A stretch of DNA of 64,000 bases from Burkholderia sp. SRS-46 (lineage in GTDB: Bacteria; Pseudomonadota; Gammaproteobacteria; Burkholderiales; Burkholderiaceae). This document shows positions 57,472 through 64,000 of this stretch, piece by piece. Made by a program: the position numbers and the translations under genes. Within the stretch, counting starts at the first letter, position 1, and each line of letters starts with the position of its first letter. The stretch is taken from contig NZ_PTXL01000008.1 in assembly GCF_004343775.1 (NCBI RefSeq), positions 248,001 to 312,000 of the forward strand. The letters run 5' to 3'. The notes below the pieces were generated by a model. That model had not been told where the DNA came from, searched no databases, and saw only the letters and a program-made list of their open reading frames with translations.

Positions 57472-58311
57472 TCAGAGCCAGCGTTCCCAGACCGGTTTCA
57501 GGTCGGACGGCAGCGGCGGCAGGCTGCCCAGCTCGATGCGGCCCTCGCCCGGCGCGTGGAAATCCGAGCCGCGCGACACCTCGAAGTCGAAACGGCGCGC
57601 GACGTCCGCATATTCGCGATACTGGTCCGGCGTATGGCTGCCGGTCACGACCTCGATCGCGCGGCCGCCGAGATCGATGAACTCGCCGAAGAACGCGTCG
57701 AACTCGACCGGTGTGTAGCGATAGCGGCCCGGATGCGCGACCACGGCCTCGCCGCCCGCGCCGCGAATCCATTGCACGGCGTCGGACAGCGCCGCCCAGC
57801 GGTGCGGCACGAAACCGGGCTTGCCGTCGCCGAGCAGGCGATCGAACACGTCCGTCGTCGATGCGGCATGACCGCTCTCGACGAGAAAGCGCGCGAAATG
57901 CGTGCGCGAGATCAGGTCGGGATTCGACACGTATTTCAGCGCGCCGTCGTATGCGCCGGGAATGCCGAGTTTCTCGAGCTGCGCGGCGATCGCCCGTGCG
58001 CGGGCCGCTCGGCCGTGGCACGTACGGTACAGGCCGTCGACGAGCGCCGGGTTCGTAGGGTCGATGTTGAGGCCGACGATGTGCACCGTGCGCGATGCCC
58101 AGGTCACCGAGATCTCGACGCCGCTCAGGTAACGCATGCCGAGCGCCTCCGCCTCGCTGCGCGCCGCCGCCTGCCCGCCGACCTCGTCGTGGTCGGTGAG
58201 CGCCCAGAGCGTCACGCCGCCGGCATGGGCGCGGCGCGCGACTTCAACAGGCGACAGCAGGCCGTCGGAGACATTCGAATGGCAGTGGAGATCAGCGTTC
58301 ATTTTCGGCAC
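57472..58311 (-). CDS. rnm: PHP-domain 3',5'-nucleoside bisphosphate phosphatase / RNase AM
   Basis: A 279-residue PHP phosphoesterase. The metal motifs are NADLHCHSNVSDG (start), LTDHDEVGG, GVEISVTW and, near the end, EVSRGSDFHAPGE. E. coli YciV/TrpH (RNase AM) removes 5' nucleotides during rRNA maturation and cleaves 3',5'-bisphosphates. The close fit in length and the neighbouring yciO support this assignment, though activity is inferred. Confidence 0.9.
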   Translation of the reverse strand: MPKMNADLHCHSNVSDGLLSPVEVARRAHAGGVTLWALTDHDEVGGQAAARSEAEALGMRYLSGVEISVTWASRTVHIVGLNIDPTNPALVDGLYRTCHGRAARARAIAAQLEKLGIPGAYDGALKYVSNPDLISRTHFARFLVESGHAASTTDVFDRLLGDGKPGFVPHRWAALSDAVQWIRGAGGEAVVAHPGRYRYTPVEFDAFFGEFIDLGGRAIEVVTGSHTPDQYREYADVARRFDFEVSRGSDFHAPGEGRIELGSLPPLPSDLKPVWERWL

Positions 58312-58409
58312 GGGAAATCAAACTTCATTCTACTGCAATGCGGCATTGCGCCGCCGCTCCCGTGCCGCCGGGCATGGCGCCGTCGCACCGCGCGCGCCGA
58401 ATACGCACG

Positions 58410-59300
58410 TTACGCGCAGAACGCCTCGATCAGCGCCGCGATCTGCTCCGGCTGGTCGTGGTGGACCATGTGGCCGGCGTCCTCGACGAGTTTTTCGCGC
58501 CAGTCCGGGAACGCCGCGAAGCGCGCCTTGAATTCCGGCAGCGGGACGGCGCCGGCCAGATGCGCGAGCGTCGGCGAATTGACCGCCTCGACATGCAGCA
58601 CCTTCGCGCGCACCTGCGCCCAGGTCGCCATCACTTCGTCGAGACGGTACAGCAGCGGGCCCATCATCTTGTGCGCGGGATCGGCCAGCAGATGAAAGCG
58701 CCCGTCGTCGCCCCGCTTCGACCAGTGCTCGGCCAGGAACGCCGCGCGGCGCGGATCGAGGCGCGGATTGGTCTTGACCAGGCGCGCCGCGACGTCGTCG
58801 AGCGATGCGTAGGATTTCAGCTCCGGCGGCTCGCGCAGTGCGTCGAGCCAGCCGCGCAACCGGCGCGGCGACTGCTCGGCCCGTGCCGCCGGAAGGCCGA
58901 AACCCTCCAGGTCAACGACGCGCCGCACGCGCTCCGGCCGCGCGCCCGCATACAGACACACGACGTTCGCGCCCATGCTGTGCCCGACCAGATTGACCTC
59001 GCCGGCCGGCGCATAGTGGTCGATCAATGCATCGAGGTCGCCCAGGTATTCATGGAACCAGTAATGGCCGCCACGCTGCTGCGCGACCGGCCAGTCGGAC
59101 AGCCCGAAGCCGCGCGCATCCGGCGCGATCACCTGCCAGTCGCCCGCGAGCGCATCGACGACGAACTGGAACGACGCAGCGACGTCCATCCAGCCGTGCA
59201 ACATGAACAGCGTCGGCGCATCCGGCCGGCCCCAGCGCCGGACATGCAGCCTGACGCCGCGCACCGTAACGAAATCGGAAACAGAATTCGTGGCATTCAT
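58410..59300 (-). CDS. Alpha/beta hydrolase
   Basis: A 296-residue alpha/beta hydrolase. The nucleophile elbow is LVGHSMGANVV (Ser), the oxyanion strand is FMLHGWMDVAASF, and the catalytic Asp and His are in VNSPTLAH-like and DAGHMVHHDQPEQIA. It may act on an ester or lactone; the substrate is unknown. The ATG at 59300 is preferred to a TTG four codons upstream. Confidence 0.88.
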   Translation of the reverse strand: MNATNSVSDFVTVRGVRLHVRRWGRPDAPTLFMLHGWMDVAASFQFVVDALAGDWQVIAPDARGFGLSDWPVAQQRGGHYWFHEYLGDLDALIDHYAPAGEVNLVGHSMGANVVCLYAGARPERVRRVVDLEGFGLPAARAEQSPRRLRGWLDALREPPELKSYASLDDVAARLVKTNPRLDPRRAAFLAEHWSKRGDDGRFHLLADPAHKMMGPLLYRLDEVMATWAQVRAKVLHVEAVNSPTLAHLAGAVPLPEFKARFAAFPDWREKLVEDAGHMVHHDQPEQIAALIEAFCA

Positions 59301-59438
59301 CGCAGCCGCCAAAAAAAGAATGATCGTTCGATTATAGCGGGACGCTTGCGCTGTCGTTCATTCACTTGGCGATCGTTGCGCGTGTCGAGGCACTCCTCTA
59401 CGTCGGCGCGGCTGGCCCGGTCGGCCGCTTGGCGGGCG

Positions 59439-60287
59439 TCATTCCGCGCCTGCCCCGTCCTGTGCCGCGAGTTCGTCCAGTTCGGCCGGGTCGAATCCCG
59501 CGCTGCGGCGCGCGTCGAAATTGAACGGCCCGCGCAGCCGCGGCGCGTGGTATTGCTCGGCGAGCTGCCGATAGGTCGGCACCGGGTCGCGGCCGGCCGC
59601 GTCGCACAGATGGCGGAACCAGTGGTTGCCGATCGCGACGTGGCCGATTTCGTCCCGCAGGATCACGTCGAGGATCGCCGCCGACGCATCGTCGCCCGCC
59701 TGCGCGAGGCGCGTGCGAATCGGCGGCGCCGCATCGAGCCCGCGCGCTTCGAGCGTGCGCGGCACGAGCGCCATGCGCGCGAGCACGTCGCCCGCGGTGC
59801 GCTCGCACATCTCCCACAGCCCGTTGTGCGCGGGGAAATCGCCGTATGCGTGACCGAATTCGGCGAGCCGGCCGCTGAGCAGCGAGAAGTGATAAGCCTC
59901 CTCGGCCGCGACCTTCAGCCAGTCGGCATAAAACGCGTCCGGCTGGCCGGCAAAGCGCCACACCGCGTCGAGGGCCAGGTTGATCGCGTTGAATTCGATA
60001 TGCGCGAGCGCGTGCAGCAGCACCGCCCGCCCTTCCGGCGAACGCATGCTGCGCCGCTCGAGCTGGCGCGGCTCGACCAGCACGGGCCGCGCCGGCCGCC
60101 CGGGCAGCCCGGCGGGCTCGGGCAGCGCAAGCGACGGATCGATCACCGCCTGCCCGGCCAGCAGCGCGTCGTGGAGCGCGCGCACCCGGACGGCTTTTTC
60201 CGCCGGCTCGGGCACGGCCAGCGCGGCCAGCGCGGCGCGGCGCACGCAGGCCCGCGCGCCGGGGAACGAGGAAGACACCATGCTCAT
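59439..60287 (-). CDS. DUF455 ferritin-like protein
   Basis: A 282-residue protein. The ferritin-like four-helix part (about 85-240) carries the probable di-iron ligands in LAHIEFNAINLALDAVWRF, VAAEEAYHFSLLS and RDEIGHVAIGNHWF (ExxH pairs). Members of this family are proposed di-iron or tRNA-hydroxylase-like enzymes, but no substrate is proven. The start is uncertain: ATGs at 60287 and 60281. It is divergent from the gamma-carbonic anhydrase. Confidence 0.8.
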   Translation of the reverse strand: MSMVSSSFPGARACVRRAALAALAVPEPAEKAVRVRALHDALLAGQAVIDPSLALPEPAGLPGRPARPVLVEPRQLERRSMRSPEGRAVLLHALAHIEFNAINLALDAVWRFAGQPDAFYADWLKVAAEEAYHFSLLSGRLAEFGHAYGDFPAHNGLWEMCERTAGDVLARMALVPRTLEARGLDAAPPIRTRLAQAGDDASAAILDVILRDEIGHVAIGNHWFRHLCDAAGRDPVPTYRQLAEQYHAPRLRGPFNFDARRSAGFDPAELDELAAQDGAGAE

Positions 60288-60427
60288 AAACGGGGGCACC
60301 GTGAAAGGCGCGGCGGGAGCCGCCGGACGCAACGGGTTTACAATACGCAGTTGTGCCGCGGCGACGCACGCCGCGCGAAACGCGCCATTTTACCGGCGCG
60401 TCCATCGAACGAGACCAAGGAGACTCC

Positions 60428-60952
60428 GTGACGATCTACAAGCTGGGCGACACCACCCCGACGATCCACGAAAGCGTGTTCGTCGCCGATACGGCGGCCA
60501 TCATCGGCAAAGTCGTGCTCGAGGAAAATGCGAGCGTGTGGTTCGGCGCGACGCTGCGCGGCGACAACGAGCCGATCACCGTCGGCGCGGGCAGCAACGT
60601 GCAGGAAGGCGCGGTGCTGCACACCGACCCCGGCTGTCCGCTGACGATTGCCGAGAACGTGACGATCGGGCACCAGGCGATGCTGCACGGCTGTACGGTC
60701 GGCGAAGGCTCGCTGATCGGAATTCAGGCGGTGGTCTTGAATGGCGCGGTAATCGGCCGCAACTGTCTGGTCGGTGCCGGCGCGGTCGTGACGGAGGGCA
60801 AGACGTTTCCGGACAATTCGCTGATTCTCGGCGCCCCGGCAAAGGTGGTGCGCGAGCTGTCGGCCGAGGACATCGCGCGCCTGCGCGCAAGTGCGAAAAC
60901 GTACGTCGACCGGCGTGCGCATTTCAAGGAGCAACTCGTGCGGATCGGCTGA
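60428..60952 (+). CDS. Gamma-class carbonic anhydrase family protein
   Basis: A 174-residue left-handed beta-helix protein. Zinc ligands fit GAVLHTDPG (His), IGHQAML (His) and CTVGEGS region with LHGC (His), and [11 protein letters not shown] is the Arg/Asp motif of the YrdA/gamma-CA group. Start is GTG at 60428, with AAGGAG five bases before it. hslO begins 26 bp after the stop; the two probably form an operon. Physiological substrate is unclear. Confidence 0.9.
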   Translation: MTIYKLGDTTPTIHESVFVADTAAIIGKVVLEENASVWFGATLRGDNEPITVGAGSNVQEGAVLHTDPGCPLTIAENVTIGHQAMLHGCTVGEGSLIGIQAVVLNGAVIGRNCLVGAGAVVTEGKTFPDNSLILGAPAKVVRELSAEDIARLRASAKTYVDRRAHFKEQLVRIG

Positions 60953-60978
60953 TACCGCGCGATTTTCAAGGAAGAAGA

Positions 60979-61929
60979 GTGAGCGACCAGTTACAGAAAT
61001 TCATGTTCAACGCGGCGCCCGTGCGCGGCGAAATCGTTTCGCTGCGCAACACGTGGCAGGAAGTGCTGACCCGCCGCGACTACCCCGCGCCCGTGCGCGC
61101 GGTGCTCGGCGAGATGATGGCCGCCTGCGCGCTGCTGTCGGCGAACCTGAAATTTCACGGCACCCTCGTCATGCAGATCTTCGGCGACGGGCCGGTGAAG
61201 ATGCTGGTCGTGCAATGCAGCTCGGATCTGTCGATGCGGGCGACCGCGAAGTTCTCCGGCGACGTCGCGCAGACGATCGGCGACGACGCGCGCTTCGTCG
61301 ATCTCGTCAACGCGAGCGGCCACGGCCGCTGCGTGATCACGCTCGATCCGGCCAACAAGCTGCCGGGCCAGCAGCCGTACCAGGGCATCGTGCCGCTCAA
61401 CGGCGAACACGGCTCGCTGGAATCGATCGCGCAGGTGCTCGAGCAGTACATGCATCACTCGGAACAGCTCGACACGCGTCTGTGGCTCGCGGCCGATCAC
61501 GATCGCGCGGTCGGCATGCTGCTGCAGAAACTGCCCGGCGACGGCGGCATCGTGCCGCGCACCGCGGAAACCGACGCCGACACCTGGGAACGCGTGTGCA
61601 CGCTCGGCGGCACGCTGTCCGCGCAGGAACTGCTCGAAGTGGAGCCCGAAGTCGTATTCCGGCGGCTGTTCTGGCAGGAAAACGTGCAGCACTTCGAGCC
61701 GGCCGTCACGCGCTTCCAGTGCACGTGCTCGCGTGAAAAGGTGGGTGCGATGCTGCGCATGCTCGGCCAGGACGAAGTCGACGGCGTGATCGTCGAACGC
61801 GGCCACGTCGAGATCCATTGCGAATTCTGCAACCAGCGCTACGAGTTCGATCCCGTCGACGTCGCGCAGCTGTTCGCGTCGCCCGAACTCGCGAGCGGCG
61901 TGACGCCCGCCGACGACCGGCGTCACTGA
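60979..61929 (+). CDS. hslO: Redox-regulated chaperone Hsp33
   Basis: A 316-residue Hsp33. The core domain has FGDGPVKMLVVQCSSDLSMRATAKF and the linker follows. The C-terminal zinc switch is FQCTCSREK (CxC) and HCEFCNQRY (CxxC). Under oxidative stress the cysteines form disulphides and activate holdase function. Start is GTG at 60979 with AAGGAAGA upstream. It follows the gamma-carbonic anhydrase gene. Confidence 0.95.
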   Translation: MSDQLQKFMFNAAPVRGEIVSLRNTWQEVLTRRDYPAPVRAVLGEMMAACALLSANLKFHGTLVMQIFGDGPVKMLVVQCSSDLSMRATAKFSGDVAQTIGDDARFVDLVNASGHGRCVITLDPANKLPGQQPYQGIVPLNGEHGSLESIAQVLEQYMHHSEQLDTRLWLAADHDRAVGMLLQKLPGDGGIVPRTAETDADTWERVCTLGGTLSAQELLEVEPEVVFRRLFWQENVQHFEPAVTRFQCTCSREKVGAMLRMLGQDEVDGVIVERGHVEIHCEFCNQRYEFDPVDVAQLFASPELASGVTPADDRRH

Positions 61930-62050
61930 GCCGCGCGCCCGCGCACCGACCGGTGCGCGGGCGCATAATGACGCACGAGTGTCGAGCGCGCCGCCTCGCA
62001 GCCCGAAACACCGGGCCGCCCCGCTCGCTGGCGCGCCGCTGGAGAAGGTC

Positions 62051-62398
62051 ATGAATCGCCTGTTTCGCCCCCTCTTGTCGACGAGCGCCGCGGCCGGCCT
62101 GCTCGTCCTCGCCGGCTGCGCAGTGCAGCCGACCTCCACGATCCTGAGCCGCCTGCCGGAGCAACGCGCGGCCGGCCAGCCGCAGACGCTGACGCCTGCC
62201 GAACGCAAGCGCTACGACGAGATCGACCGGCAGGCGCTGCGCGAACAGAACGACGCGATGGCGACGGAAGCCGCGATCCGCGCGTGGTCGTATTACACGC
62301 CGCCACCCGTCTCGGTCTACGGCAGCTACTACGGCGGCGGCTGGGGGCGTGGCTGGGGTAGCGGCATCAGCTACGGCTATCCGGGCTGGTGGTGGTAA
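62051..62398 (+). CDS. Small lipoprotein with Gly/Tyr/Trp-rich tail
   Basis: A 115-residue protein. Signal plus lipobox VLAGCAV gives Cys23. A short helical segment (ERKRYDEIDRQALREQNDAM) is followed by a tail of Y, G, W, P (GSYYGGGWGRGWGSG...PGWWW). GGAGAAGG stands right before the ATG. The tail composition suggests adhesion or assembly; no family recognised. Confidence 0.8.
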   Translation: MNRLFRPLLSTSAAAGLLVLAGCAVQPTSTILSRLPEQRAAGQPQTLTPAERKRYDEIDRQALREQNDAMATEAAIRAWSYYTPPPVSVYGSYYGGGWGRGWGSGISYGYPGWWW

Positions 62399-62435
62399 TC
62401 GCCGCGCCGGCCCGATTATCGACCGACGGGAAATA

Positions 62436-62465
62436 AAAAAAGCGCGGCATTTCCCGCGCTTTTTC
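62436..62465. terminator. Bidirectional terminator
   Basis: AAAAGCGCGG, loop CATTTC, CCGCGCTTTT. It ends the lipoprotein (+) and the ftsB (-) transcripts. Confidence 0.88.
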
Positions 62466-62495
62466 AATGGGCCAGTTGAACTGGCGAAGCCGCCA

Positions 62496-62924
62496 TCAGT
62501 GGTGGGCCGGCTTGCCCTTCTCGCCGCCGCGATGCCGCGACGGTTTCGCGATCGACTGCGGATTCGGCACGACGCGCACCGGCGCCGCGGAGACTTCGCC
62601 GCGCGTCGACGTGTTCGACGGCGTGTTGCTCGCAACCGGCACGGCCTGCGCGTTCGGCGACACGAACTGCACGAACACCTCGCCGTCCTTCACCATCCCC
62701 ATCTCGTAGCGTGCGCGCTCTTCGATGGCTGCCGTGCCGCCCTGCAGGTCCTGCACTTCGCCCGCGATCCGCTCGTTGCGCAGCTTCTCGTCCGCGTTCT
62801 TCTGCAACTGGCCGTCCAGCTGCTGACGCAGCTCGTGCACCCGCAACCAGCCGCCATGTCCCCACCACAAGGGGTACTGAATGAGCGCCAGCAAGGCAAT
62901 CAGGACGACAGTGACAAGCCGCAT
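62496..62924 (-). CDS. ftsB: Cell division protein FtsB
   Basis: A 142-residue bitopic protein. One N-terminal membrane helix ([20 protein letters not shown]) is followed by a coiled coil ([32 protein letters not shown], about 28-62) and the [19 protein letters not shown] motif. It joins FtsL and FtsQ at the divisome. It is longer than E. coli FtsB by about 40 residues because of a C-terminal disordered, Ser/Pro/Lys-rich tail. It lies directly downstream of eno, as is usual. Confidence 0.93.
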   Translation of the reverse strand: MRLVTVVLIALLALIQYPLWWGHGGWLRVHELRQQLDGQLQKNADEKLRNERIAGEVQDLQGGTAAIEERARYEMGMVKDGEVFVQFVSPNAQAVPVASNTPSNTSTRGEVSAAPVRVVPNPQSIAKPSRHRGGEKGKPAHH

Positions 62925-62947
62925 GTACGAGACGCAGATATAAGAAG

Positions 62948-62976
62948 CGCCGCTCCACGCATCACGCAGAGCGGCG
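62948..62976 (-). other. Hairpin between eno and ftsB
   Basis: CGCCGCTC/GAGCGGCG with a 13-nt gap. There is no T-run, so it is more likely an mRNA-stability or attenuation hairpin than a terminator. Confidence 0.4.
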
Positions 62977-63004
62977 TCGAAGCAACTAACCCGATAGTAG
63001 CCGG

Positions 63005-64000
<996 letters not shown>

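Overview
The window is ordinary high-GC chromosomal DNA from a beta-proteobacterium, most likely a Burkholderia species and probably of the Burkholderia cepacia complex type on chromosome 1. This rests on the codon use (G/C at third positions, long spurious antisense frames) and on gene neighbourhoods typical of that group: aceA/aceB, lysC-tilS-accA-alkA-cysS, bamC next to dapA, ftsB next to eno. The species assignment is inference. Both ends are cut: isocitrate lyase loses its start at the left edge, and enolase (minus strand) loses its N-terminus at the right edge.

Layout. 1-4.6 kb: glyoxylate shunt (aceA 3' end, aceB) with a universal stress protein, a LysR regulator and a divergent 2-haloacid dehalogenase between them. 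4.7-7.2 kb: a gamma-glutamylcyclotransferase-like protein, RraA, an AraC regulator and a GNAT acetyltransferase. 7.3-8.5 kb: a minus-strand tRNA block, tRNA-Ala(GGC) followed by three tandem tRNA-Glu(TTC)-tRNA-Asp(GTC) units, next to gltX; a 69-bp direct repeat carries a 3' fragment of tRNA-Asp and its terminator. 10.3-18.5 kb: a patatin-like lipoprotein, an NlpC/P60 hydrolase, the YejABEF peptide importer and a small repeat-rich exported protein. 18.7-24.3 kb: the cytochrome bo3 operon cyoABCD preceded by an orphan NuoM-like subunit, with three copies of an 8-bp motif between them.

24.3-31.4 kb is the accessory-looking part. It has looser packing, visibly lower GC, a G11 homopolymer, two family-2 glycosyltransferases, a SAM methyltransferase, a GtrA-like flippase and a polytopic GT-C-like transferase, and it ends at tRNA-Ser(GCT). 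The last three glycosylation proteins look like a GtrA/GtrB/GtrC-type three-component system that moves a lipid-linked sugar across the inner membrane and adds it to a periplasmic acceptor. This is the best candidate for an undescribed system here.

31.7-64 kb is dense housekeeping: lysC, tilS, accA, an AlkA-like glycosylase, cysS, a TPR protein, two tandem cyclophilins, lpxH, cysE, trmJ, suhB, a small membrane protein, mutS, an exported phosphatase-like protein, slyD, a ribosomal-oxygenase (RoxA/YcfD-like) gene, an abundant-looking Ala-rich lipoprotein, an MBL hydrolase, bamC, dapA, a methyltransferase overlapping trpS, an M50 protease, yciO, an RNase AM-like PHP phosphatase, an alpha/beta hydrolase, a DUF455 ferritin-like protein, a gamma-carbonic anhydrase, hslO, a small lipoprotein, ftsB and eno. 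No CRISPR array, intact insertion sequence, prophage or rRNA operon was seen.
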